A stretch of 35,302 nucleotides of DNA, taken from positions 1 through 35,302 of the forward strand of contig CADEEV010000047.1 of assembly GCA_902826455.1 (NCBI GenBank), given 5' to 3'. The stretch's first letter is position 1, and each line of letters starts with the position of its first letter. Origin of the DNA: an uncultured Acidobacteriota bacterium. Its GTDB lineage: Bacteria; Acidobacteriota; Vicinamibacteria; Fen-336. Shown in pieces: positions 1 to 8,820 of the stretch. Both the position numbers and the translations under genes were made by a program. The notes below the pieces were generated by a model. It was not told the DNA's origin. It was given only the letters and a program-made list of their open reading frames with translations, and made no database searches.

Positions 1-705
1 TTCGAGCGCGAGCTGAAGCGATTCGACCTGACGCCGAAGAAGGTGCTGGCGGACGCGGCCAAGCTCGAGGCGATCGCCCAGGAGCTCGGCGTGGGCGCGA
101 AGGCCGACGACCTGCTGGCGGCCGTGGGCTATGGCAAGGTCTCGGTGCGCCAGGTCCTGGCGAAGCTGCTGCCGCCCGACAAGCTCGCCGAGGACCCGGC
201 CGAGAAAGCGCGGCCCTTCACGGATGCCGTGAAGCGCTTCCTGCGCGTCGGCGACGAGCGGATCAAGGTGAAGGGCACCGACGACGTCCTCGTGTATCGC
301 GCGAAGTGCTGCAACCCGATCATGGGCGAGCCGCTCGTCGGCTACATCACGCGCGGCAAGGGCGTCTCGGTCCACTCCATGAACTGCCCCAACGTGGTGA
401 ACCTGCAGTACGACCCCGAGCGTCGCATCAACGTCGAGTGGGAGCGCGGCGGAGAGGCGGCGTACGAGGTGCGCATCGCCGTGGAGGTGGAAGATCGGCC
501 CGGGCTCCTGGCGGCGATCACCGCTCTCCTGGCGGGGCTCAACACGGACATCCGCAACGCCGAGGCCAAGACGTTCGACGACGCGACCGCGAAGGTGGAC
601 CTCACGCTGCGCGTCCAGGACCTCAAGCATCTCGAGCGCGTCTTGAAGGCGATCCGCGGTGTGGCGGGCGTCATAGACGTCGAGCGCAACGCCGTGGCTC
701 GATAG
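1..705 (+). CDS. rel: Rel/SpoT (p)ppGpp synthetase/hydrolase, C-terminal part (5' truncated)
   Basis: This is the last 234 residues of a long RelA/SpoT homologue; the frame is open from base 1, so the hydrolase, synthetase and TGS domains lie upstream of the window. Visible here are a helical stretch (about residues 1-85), the conserved-cysteine/zinc-finger region (CCNP, then GYITRGKGVSVH and NCPN, about residues 100-130) and a C-terminal ACT domain (about 158-230, with VEDRPGLLAAI). In this family the C-terminal half mediates ribosome binding and feedback on (p)ppGpp synthesis and hydrolysis. The residues used are the usual ones, with no sign of decay. RidA follows 21 bp downstream and is probably co-transcribed. 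Whether the missing N-terminus is bifunctional cannot be told. Confidence 0.93.
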   Translation, partial: FERELKRFDLTPKKVLADAAKLEAIAQELGVGAKADDLLAAVGYGKVSVRQVLAKLLPPDKLAEDPAEKARPFTDAVKRFLRVGDERIKVKGTDDVLVYRAKCCNPIMGEPLVGYITRGKGVSVHSMNCPNVVNLQYDPERRINVEWERGGEAAYEVRIAVEVEDRPGLLAAITALLAGLNTDIRNAEAKTFDDATAKVDLTLRVQDLKHLERVLKAIRGVAGVIDVERNAVAR

Positions 706-726
706 GAATCAGACCAAGGAGGCGAG

Positions 727-1107
727 TTGCCGAAGAAGCACGTCGTTTCGCCACAGGCGCCGAAGCCGATCGGGCCCTACTCCCAGGGCGTCATCTCGGG
801 CGGCTTCCTGTTCGCCTCGGGCCAGATTCCCCTGGATCCCGAAACGATGGAGGTTGTGCCCGGCGACATCGTCGCGCAGACCGAGCGCGTGATGGAGAAC
901 CTGGTGGCCGTGCTGAAGGAAGCCAAGATGGGCGTCGAGAACGTGGTGAAGACGACCGTCTACCTCGTCGACATGGCCGAGTTCCCGAAGATGAACGAGG
1001 TCTACTCCCGCTACCTGGGCAAGGAGCCGCCGGCGCGCACGACGGTCCAGGTCTCGGCCCTGCCGCGGGGGGTACGGATCGAGATCGACGTGGTGGCGGC
1101 CTACTAG
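727..1107 (+). CDS. ridA: RidA family enamine/imine deaminase
   Basis: A 126-residue protein of normal RidA (YjgF/YER057c/UK114) length. The family hydrolyses reactive 2-aminoacrylate and related imines released by PLP enzymes, protecting the cytoplasm. The N-terminal PIGPYSQGV and FASGQIPLDP blocks, the substrate-binding Arg in ARTTVQVSALP and the C-terminal EIDVVAAY are all present. The start is a TTG at 727, chosen because a strong Shine-Dalgarno (AAGGAGG, 716-722) sits 4 bp before it and family members begin with a short lead before the VSPQAPKPIGPYSQ-type block. It follows the Rel/SpoT homologue by 21 bp. A near 10-bp palindrome (GGAACGTTCC, 1130-1139) lies between this gene and convergent rpmB. 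Confidence 0.95.
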   Translation: MPKKHVVSPQAPKPIGPYSQGVISGGFLFASGQIPLDPETMEVVPGDIVAQTERVMENLVAVLKEAKMGVENVVKTTVYLVDMAEFPKMNEVYSRYLGKEPPARTTVQVSALPRGVRIEIDVVAAY

Positions 1108-1129
1108 CCGGCCAGCTCTCCCCTCGTCG

Positions 1130-1139
1130 GGAACGTTCC
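1130..1139. repeat. 10-bp perfect palindrome between convergent ridA and rpmB
   Basis: GGAACGTTCC reads the same on both strands and lies in the 34-bp gap between the ridA and rpmB stop codons. It has no loop and no T tract, so it is not a standard intrinsic terminator. It could be a protein-binding site or chance. Confidence 0.3.
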
Positions 1140-1141
1140 GG

Positions 1142-1351
1142 CTAGGCGGTCTTGCGCTGGGCCGTGGGCTTCGTGACCTTGCCCGAGCGCAGGCAGCGGG
1201 TGCAGACCTTGACGCGCTTCTGGGTGCCGCCGGTCACGGCGCGAACCTTCTGGAGGTTCGGATTGAACCGCCGGTGCGTCACGTTGTGGGCGTGGCTGAC
1301 ACGGTTGCCGAACTGGGGCCCCTTGCCGCAGAGATCACATCGTTGAGCCAT
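1142..1351 (-). CDS. rpmB: 50S ribosomal protein bL28
   Basis: A 69-residue protein with the bL28 layout: an N-terminal [16 protein letters not shown], the [17 protein letters not shown] core and a C-terminal [10 protein letters not shown]. The two CxxC pairs (CDLC, CTRC) show the zinc-binding form of L28, rather than the zinc-free form. It is a structural protein of the large ribosomal subunit. A Shine-Dalgarno-like GAGGAG lies 9 bp before the ATG. It stands alone on the minus strand with its own promoter (see 1407-1434), and points toward ridA. Confidence 0.97.
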   Translation of the reverse strand: MAQRCDLCGKGPQFGNRVSHAHNVTHRRFNPNLQKVRAVTGGTQKRVKVCTRCLRSGKVTKPTAQRKTA

Positions 1352-1406
1352 CTTCTGATTCTCCTCGAGCGTACGGGGCCCGTCTCACGGCCCGCGCGAA
1401 ACCGCA

Positions 1407-1434
1407 AGTATAACAAGACTGGCGCGAGGGTCAA
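1407..1434 (-). promoter_or_regulatory. Sigma70-like promoter for rpmB
   Basis: On the minus strand TTGACC (1434-1429) is followed after 16 bp by TATACT (1412-1407). Both hexamers are close to the sigma70 consensus in otherwise GC-rich DNA. Transcription would start near 1400, leaving a leader of about 50 nt with the ribosome-binding site. Confidence 0.65.
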
Positions 1435-1485
1435 GGTAAGCGGCCCCGCGCGAGCGCCTGGCTTCGCGCGAGAGGTCGCCCGTGC

Positions 1486-1491
1486 TATAGT
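1486..1491 (+). promoter_or_regulatory. Possible -10 element for the MglA-like fusion gene
   Basis: TATAGT lies 63 bp before the ATG at 1555, in the otherwise featureless 203-bp gap between rpmB and this gene. No good -35 is seen at the expected spacing. No clear Shine-Dalgarno precedes 1555. Confidence 0.35.
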
Positions 1492-1554
1492 CGCCGGGCT
1501 TTCGTGTCTCGCATTTCGGCGTCTCTAAACGCGCGGCAGATCGCTCCTTAATCT

Positions 1555-3162
1555 ATGGTCCAGTTCAACTTCAGCGAACGGACCATCAAGGCGAAGGTGG
1601 TCTACTACGGCCCCGCCCAATCGGGGAAGACCACCAACCTGGAACAGATCCATCGGATCACGGATCCCCAGGCCAACAACCGTCTGATCTCCCTCAACAC
1701 CGCCCAGGACCGGACCCTCTTCTTCGACCTGCTGCCCTTCAGCCTCGGGGCCGTCTCCGGCTACGACTTCAAGGTGCAGCTCTACACCGTTCCGGGTCAG
1801 GTCCAGTACAACGCCACCCGTCGCGTGGTGTTGGCGGGAGCCGACGCCGTGGTGTTCGTGGCGGATTCCCGCAAGGGCATGTTCAAGGAGAACCTCGCGG
1901 CCTTCGAGAACATGAAGGTCAACCTGCTGGCGAACCGCCTGGTTCCCGAGAAGGTGCCGCTGGTCCTTCAGTACAACAAGCGCGATCTCGACGACCTTCA
2001 GTCGGAAGCCGAGATGAAGAAGGCGCTCAACCCCTGGAACCGGCGCTCCCACCTGGCCGTGGCGGCCCGGGGAGAAGGCGTCATCGAGACCTTCGTGGCC
2101 GTCGTGCAGGAAATGCTCACGGCCATCGCGGTGAAGTACAACCTCAAGGAGAAGGGCCTCGACCCGTCGAGCGCGCCGGAAGTGGTCGCCGAGGCGTTCT
2201 CGAGCCTGCTCAAGGCCGCGGGCCCGCCGCCCCCGATCGCCGACAAGCCCGCAGGCAAGGTCATCCTTTCCCAGGCGACCAACGTCGACCACGCGGCGCC
2301 GCTGCAGGCCACGCCCGAGACGGGTCTCGTCTCGGAGGAGCTGCTGCACCGCGCGATCCGCTCGAACGTCGAGCTCGCCGAGGCCCTGGCCGGGCTCGTC
2401 CATGACATGAACCTGGGGCTGGGGACGATCCTCTCCCACGCCGAGCTGCTGATGGTCTATCGCGAGGACGCCCGCGAGAAGCGCCAGGGTGCGATCGCGT
2501 CGATCCAGCACGAGGCGTCGCGCCTGCGCAAGATCATGCAGGAGCTGGGGCAGGCGGGAGTGGCGGCCGGCGCCGCACCCTCGCCGCGCGCGCCCACGGC
2601 GCCGCCGTCCGCGCCCGTGGCGCCGCCGCCTCGGGCCATGACCCCGGTGCCGCCCTCGGCCCCGACGCTGCTGGGGACGGCGCCGTCGCTGCCGCCGGCA
2701 CCGGCCGTGCCCGCCGGGCCGCTGCTCGAGACCACGCTGTTGGCGGCGGTCGAGTCCGCGAAGCCCGTCATCGAGCCGCGGCGCGTCGGCGTCGAGCTCC
2801 GCTTGATCCCGGGCACGCCGCTTCCCAAGTGCCCCGCTCCGACGCTCCAGCGCGCCATGGTCGCGCTGTTCGATGCCGTCTCGGTCATGTCCCCGTCGGG
2901 ATCGAGTGCCGTGGTCCGGGCCGAGAAGAAGCCCGTGCTGCTCCGGGGCCGCGACGGCCAGCAGGTGAAGCGCGACTTCCTGATGCTGGCCGTGTCCCAC
3001 GGCGGCACGCTCTCGCCCGAGGACCAGCAACGGATCCTGGGCGGCTCCGACACGTCGCCGCTCGGAGAAACCTGCCGCCTGGTGCGCGAGATGGGGGGCT
3101 TCGTGCGCTTCGCCCCCCTGCCCTCCGGCGGGCTCGAGACCCGGCTCTTCCTTCCTGCCTGA
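1555..3162 (+). CDS. MglA-type small GTPase fused to a degenerate histidine-kinase core
   Basis: A 535-residue protein, against about 195 for ordinary MglA. Residues 1-195 are the GTPase: P-loop GPAQSGKT (19-26), the MglA-typical TVPGQ in place of DxxG (78-82), and NKRD (141-144). MglA proteins act as polarity and motility switches with MglB partners. Residues 260-333 resemble a histidine-kinase dimerisation helix pair, with LVHDMNLGLGTIL placing His283 where the phosphoacceptor sits. A Pro/Ala linker (340-390) leads to a HATPase-like region (390-535) in which the N-box asparagines and the DxGxG ATP-lid glycines are not conserved (ALFDAVSV, VSHGG), so it probably does not bind ATP normally. 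The GTPase assignment is firm; the kinase-like assignment is by eye. No MglB/Roadblock gene is nearby. Confidence 0.85.
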   Translation: MVQFNFSERTIKAKVVYYGPAQSGKTTNLEQIHRITDPQANNRLISLNTAQDRTLFFDLLPFSLGAVSGYDFKVQLYTVPGQVQYNATRRVVLAGADAVVFVADSRKGMFKENLAAFENMKVNLLANRLVPEKVPLVLQYNKRDLDDLQSEAEMKKALNPWNRRSHLAVAARGEGVIETFVAVVQEMLTAIAVKYNLKEKGLDPSSAPEVVAEAFSSLLKAAGPPPPIADKPAGKVILSQATNVDHAAPLQATPETGLVSEELLHRAIRSNVELAEALAGLVHDMNLGLGTILSHAELLMVYREDAREKRQGAIASIQHEASRLRKIMQELGQAGVAAGAAPSPRAPTAPPSAPVAPPPRAMTPVPPSAPTLLGTAPSLPPAPAVPAGPLLETTLLAAVESAKPVIEPRRVGVELRLIPGTPLPKCPAPTLQRAMVALFDAVSVMSPSGSSAVVRAEKKPVLLRGRDGQQVKRDFLMLAVSHGGTLSPEDQQRILGGSDTSPLGETCRLVREMGGFVRFAPLPSGGLETRLFLPA

Positions 3163-3169
3163 CGGCCTG

Positions 3170-3184
3170 GCCGGCGCGCCCGGC
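3170..3184. terminator. Short GC hairpin between convergent genes
   Basis: GCCGG, a 5-base loop and CCGGC form a small hairpin in the 32-bp gap between the MglA-like gene (+) and the bacilliredoxin-like gene (-). No T tract follows in either direction, so intrinsic termination is uncertain. Confidence 0.3.
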
Positions 3185-3194
3185 GCGAGACGTG

Positions 3195-3551
3195 CTAGGC
3201 CTTGACTGGCACCAGCTGCTGAAGACCCTCGGCCACGGCTTCGCTCGTGATGTCCCAGTTGTCGCGGTCGAACACGGCCTTGCCCCCACGGAAGAAGAAC
3301 AACTGCGGCGACTCGTGGGTGACGCCCGTCAGGGACGCGACGTGGTTGCTCGCGGGCCGCGCTTCCACGACCTTGATGATGCCGAGCCGCAGGTCCTCGC
3401 GGCCTTCGAGATGCGACTGCACGCTGCCGAAGGTCTCGTTGGTCTTGTGGCAGGTGCCCGCCTTGAAGATCGCCGAAGTCGGGTTCTTCGCGAGGAACGC
3501 GTCCACCTCGGCCGGCGACGTCAGGAACTCGATGCGATCCTTCAGGGACAT
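3195..3551 (-). CDS. Bacilliredoxin-like (YtxJ/BrxC family) thioredoxin-fold protein
   Basis: A 118-residue single-domain thioredoxin-fold protein. The pattern of a lone cysteine after the first strand (FKAGTCHKTNET), then a LGIIKVVEARPASNHVASLTGVTHESPQLFFF block containing the HESPQ motif, matches YtxJ/BrxC, the monothiol bacilliredoxins that remove bacillithiol from proteins. The family's usual TCPIS is TCHKT here, so the Cys is kept but its surroundings differ. A strong Shine-Dalgarno (GGAGGA) precedes the ATG. It lies 34 bp downstream of aconitase in the same direction, so the two may be co-transcribed; aconitase is a known oxidation-sensitive Fe-S enzyme, which would make redox protection plausible (inference). 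Whether this organism makes bacillithiol cannot be seen here. Confidence 0.75.
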   Translation of the reverse strand: MSLKDRIEFLTSPAEVDAFLAKNPTSAIFKAGTCHKTNETFGSVQSHLEGREDLRLGIIKVVEARPASNHVASLTGVTHESPQLFFFRGGKAVFDRDNWDITSEAVAEGLQQLVPVKA

Positions 3552-3585
3552 GTCTCCTCCGCTTCCTCTTCGATTCTAGCCGGTT

Positions 3586-6285
<2,700 letters not shown>

Positions 6286-6305
6286 CTCTCCTCCAGGGAC
6301 CCACG

Positions 6306-6311
6306 AGTCTA
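6306..6311 (-). promoter_or_regulatory. Possible -10 element upstream of acnA
   Basis: TAGACT on the minus strand (6311-6306) lies 20 bp before the acnA ATG, in the 49-bp gap. No -35 of recognisable sequence is seen. It would give a leader of about a dozen bases carrying just the Shine-Dalgarno. Confidence 0.3.
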
Positions 6312-6334
6312 CCTCACGGGCGGAGGGCCGTGGC

Positions 6335-7471
6335 CTACTCGGCGTCGGCCTCGCCGATGCGGTCCGCCACGTAGCGCCGGATGTCGAGGCTCAGGTCCTC
6401 CATGGGCGCGTAGTAGCCGAAGCGGTGGACCCGGGAGCTCATGCCGCGCTGGACCTCCTCGCAGATCGCCCAGTCCTGACGGTTGATGAGGTCCCAGAAC
6501 TCCACGGCGTCGTGGGGATCGAAATCCGCCCGGGCGATCTCCTCGGGGTGGAAGAGGAAGTCGCACACCACCCGGGTCCTGCCGGCGGCCAGGGGCCACA
6601 AGGTGAAGGCGGCGACGTGGTCCGACGACAGGCTCAGGAAGAGGTTCGGATACGCGATCTCCCCCTTGTGACGCACCCGCTCCTCGTCCGAGAGCGTCGC
6701 GAACGGCCGACGCCGCGTCGTTCCCGACATTGTGAACGTGAAGGCGCCCTCGCGATGCGGGATGCCCTCCTCCCACGCGAGGCCCGCGCCGCCGTTCTTG
6801 CGGAAGGCCGGCACGACGTCGCACAGCTCGGGGTGGACGGGACCGCAGTGGTAGCACTCGTTGTAGTTCTCGGCCACCACCTTCCAGTTGGCGGCGACCT
6901 CGTAGGTGATGCAGTGCGCGGAGCGCAGCTCGGCGAGGGGATAGCGCTGCACGCGCTCGGGGATGGCTCCGAGCTGTCCCGCGAGGTCCTGCCGGGCTTC
7001 GCCTGGAGTGAGGTTGAGGAAGACGAAGCCGCCCCAGGTCGCGACACCCACCGGGTGCAGCCCGAGTCCCGCGCGCTCCCCCGCGAGGGAGTCGCCCAGA
7101 TGAGGCGCGCTCAGCAGTGCGCCGTCGAGGGAGTAGGTCCACGAGTGGTAGGGGCAGCGGATCGTCGCGTTGGGCAGCACGCCCGAGGGCTGGTTGCTGA
7201 GCGCGGCCTGGTCCGTGCACAGCCGGGCGCCGCGATGACGGCAGACGTTGTAGTGGGCTCGCAGCGTGCCCTCACGGGTCCGCACCACGAGCAGGCTCTC
7301 GCCGAACGCCTCCACGACGCGGGAGTCGCCAGGCCGGGGCAGGTCCTCCTCGCGCAGGGCGGCGATCCATTCGCGGCAGAAGAGCCCCTCCCGCTCCCGA
7401 GCGAAGACGTCCTCGCGCAGGTAGTGGCCGCTCGGAAGGCTCTTCTCCAGGATGGTCTGACCAGTAGTCAT
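6335..7471 (-). CDS. Rieske non-haem iron oxygenase alpha subunit, CntA/GbcA/choline monooxygenase type
   Basis: A 378-residue oxygenase. The Rieske [2Fe-2S] ligands are Cys77-x-His79 and Cys106-x-x-His109. The mononuclear iron site is in [14 protein letters not shown] (His208, His213), with the third ligand probably Asp327 or Asp333. The residue that bridges the two metal centres is Glu205 rather than the usual Asp; a bridging Glu is known in carnitine oxygenase CntA, which with choline monooxygenase and glycine-betaine demethylase GbcA forms the quaternary-amine branch of the family. A quaternary ammonium substrate is therefore likely, but the exact one is not shown. No reductase gene is adjacent. 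I chose the ATG at 7471; an in-frame TTG two codons upstream (7477) is possible. A TetR gene diverges from it and probably controls it. Confidence 0.88.
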   Translation of the reverse strand: MTTGQTILEKSLPSGHYLREDVFAREREGLFCREWIAALREEDLPRPGDSRVVEAFGESLLVVRTREGTLRAHYNVCRHRGARLCTDQAALSNQPSGVLPNATIRCPYHSWTYSLDGALLSAPHLGDSLAGERAGLGLHPVGVATWGGFVFLNLTPGEARQDLAGQLGAIPERVQRYPLAELRSAHCITYEVAANWKVVAENYNECYHCGPVHPELCDVVPAFRKNGGAGLAWEEGIPHREGAFTFTMSGTTRRRPFATLSDEERVRHKGEIAYPNLFLSLSSDHVAAFTLWPLAAGRTRVVCDFLFHPEEIARADFDPHDAVEFWDLINRQDWAICEEVQRGMSSRVHRFGYYAPMEDLSLDIRRYVADRIGEADAE

Positions 7472-7494
7472 GGACAATAAACCCTGCTCAAAGA

Positions 7495-7501
7495 TACACT
7501 A
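7495..7501. promoter_or_regulatory. Overlapping, oppositely directed -10 elements (Rieske / TetR)
   Basis: In the 51-bp gap, TACACT (7495-7500, +) and TAGTGT (7501-7496, -) are almost the same bases read on opposite strands. Start sites about 7 bp on would give leaders of some 15-20 nt to both genes. CCCC-GTA-GGGG (7503-7513) next to it is a small inverted repeat that could be part of an operator and overlaps the TetR ribosome-binding site. Confidence 0.4.
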
Positions 7502-7522
7502 GCCCCGTAGGGGAGAGAAGCC

Positions 7523-8248
7523 ATGAGTTCCAGTTTGACTCACAGTCAGCCCAGCGCCTCCGAGAGCGTGCGCGCGCGCTCCGAGGCCAAGCGTGCCCGG
7601 ATCGTGGACGTGGCGATGCGCCACTTCGCAGAGCAGGGCTACCACCAGGCGCGAGTCCAGGACATGGCAGCCGAGCTGGGCATCGCCAAGGGCTCCGTGT
7701 TCCAGCACTTCGGGAGCAAGGAGCGGCTGTTCCTCGCCGCCTACAAGCGGGCCGTGACCTCCTTCCCGGGCTGGCTCGACGTTCCCGGCGAGACCCGGGA
7801 GCAGGGCTTCTTCGCGACCGTGCGCTACTGGCTGCTGCGCACCGTGGACACGCTGCGCGAGGACTGGGTGCCCTACCGTGTCGCCCTCATCGGCAACTAC
7901 GGCACCGACCTCGGCCTGAAGCGCCAGATCAATCGCTTCCTCGTGAACGAGGATCCCTACCGTCTCGCGGCGTTCGTGAAGTTCGGCGTCGACCGCGGCG
8001 AGCTGCGCCGCGACGTGGACCAGGATTTCGTGGCCTCCTTCCTGGACTGGACGTGGGAGCGCTTCCAGGACGCACTGCTCACGGAGGAGCTCGACCCGGG
8101 CCTGTTCCGTCGTCATGGCGGCCGGCCCGAGCGCACGGAGGCGCGCATCGAGGAGTTCCTGCGGCTGCTCCGCAGCGCCATCGGTGCGCCGCAGCCCCTG
8201 GCGCCGCCCAAGGCGGCTCCGAAGAAGGCCCGGCAGGCGCGCCGCTAG
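7523..8248 (+). CDS. TetR family transcriptional regulator
   Basis: A 241-residue regulator. Residues about 22-70 form the TetR helix-turn-helix: KRARIVDVAMRHFAEQGY, then MAAELGIAKGSVFQHFGSKERLF. The rest is a family-typical variable ligand-binding helical domain, followed by a basic Ala/Lys/Arg tail (about 220-241). A Shine-Dalgarno (GGGGAGAG) precedes the ATG at 7523. It diverges from the Rieske oxygenase, so autoregulation and repression of that gene is the simplest reading (inference). Its stop codon TAG overlaps the stop of the convergent DNA glycosylase within CTAG at 8245-8248. Confidence 0.92.
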   Translation: MSSSLTHSQPSASESVRARSEAKRARIVDVAMRHFAEQGYHQARVQDMAAELGIAKGSVFQHFGSKERLFLAAYKRAVTSFPGWLDVPGETREQGFFATVRYWLLRTVDTLREDWVPYRVALIGNYGTDLGLKRQINRFLVNEDPYRLAAFVKFGVDRGELRRDVDQDFVASFLDWTWERFQDALLTEELDPGLFRRHGGRPERTEARIEEFLRLLRSAIGAPQPLAPPKAAPKKARQARR

Positions 8249-8820
8249 CGCGTCACGGCCTTCGACTCCGCATCGAAGAAGCGCAGCAGGCGATCGGCCG
8301 CGTGACGGATCCCGATCCGCGGCGAGACGCCCACGCGCACCGGCGGTCGTCCTTCCCGCAGCGTGAGCCCGGCGTCGCGCTCGAAGAGATGGCGTCCCGA
8401 CAGGCGCGTGTCGATGTCGAGACCGCGGCACAGGCGTCCGGGGCCCGACAGCGTCCGCGGCACGAGGGCGTCGTCGAGGCTCTCGGCGGCGCGAACCAGC
8501 ACGCAGCCCGCGCGGCCGCGCGGCTCCGTCGCGATGTTCAGGCAGTAGTGCATGCCGTAGATGAAGTAGACGTAGAGCGTGCCCGGTGCCTCGAAGAGAG
8601 GCGCCGTCCGCGGCGTCGGGCCGCGATAGGTATGGGCGGCCGGGTCGTCGCCGCCCTGATAGGCCTCGAGCTCGACGATGCGGCATCGCCTCACCCCGCG
8701 ACCCACGCGCCGCACCAGGTGCATGCCCAGCAGCCGCGGGGCCGCGACCTCGGGCGGGCCTTCGAGGACCTCGAGCAGCCGCCGGCGTTCCGCGGCGCCG
8801 GGCAGCTCGAAGCGCGTCAC
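8245..8820 (-). CDS. Alkyladenine (3-methyladenine) DNA glycosylase, MPG/AAG family
   Basis: A 191-residue monofunctional glycosylase that removes alkylated purines in base excision repair. The RIVELEAYQGGDDPAAHTYRGPTPR block carries the catalytic Glu (VELEAY), and LYVYFIYGMHYCLNIATEP plus LSGPGRLCRGLDID are the other family signatures. Length is slightly short but complete. The start is a GTG at 8820 overlapping the TGA of the preceding gene (GTGA), so it is translationally coupled as the last gene of a four-gene minus-strand set. Its repair role has no obvious link with the membrane proteins upstream. Confidence 0.92.
   Translation of the reverse strand: MTRFELPGAAERRRLLEVLEGPPEVAAPRLLGMHLVRRVGRGVRRCRIVELEAYQGGDDPAAHTYRGPTPRTAPLFEAPGTLYVYFIYGMHYCLNIATEPRGRAGCVLVRAAESLDDALVPRTLSGPGRLCRGLDIDTRLSGRHLFERDAGLTLREGRPPVRVGVSPRIGIRHAADRLLRFFDAESKAVTR

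Noticed and set aside
2563-2740. Pro/Ala-rich coding stretch (and a similar one at about 30370-30645) as DNA repeats.
   Set aside because: They are flexible linkers of low complexity in otherwise normal proteins; no regular nucleotide unit is repeated.
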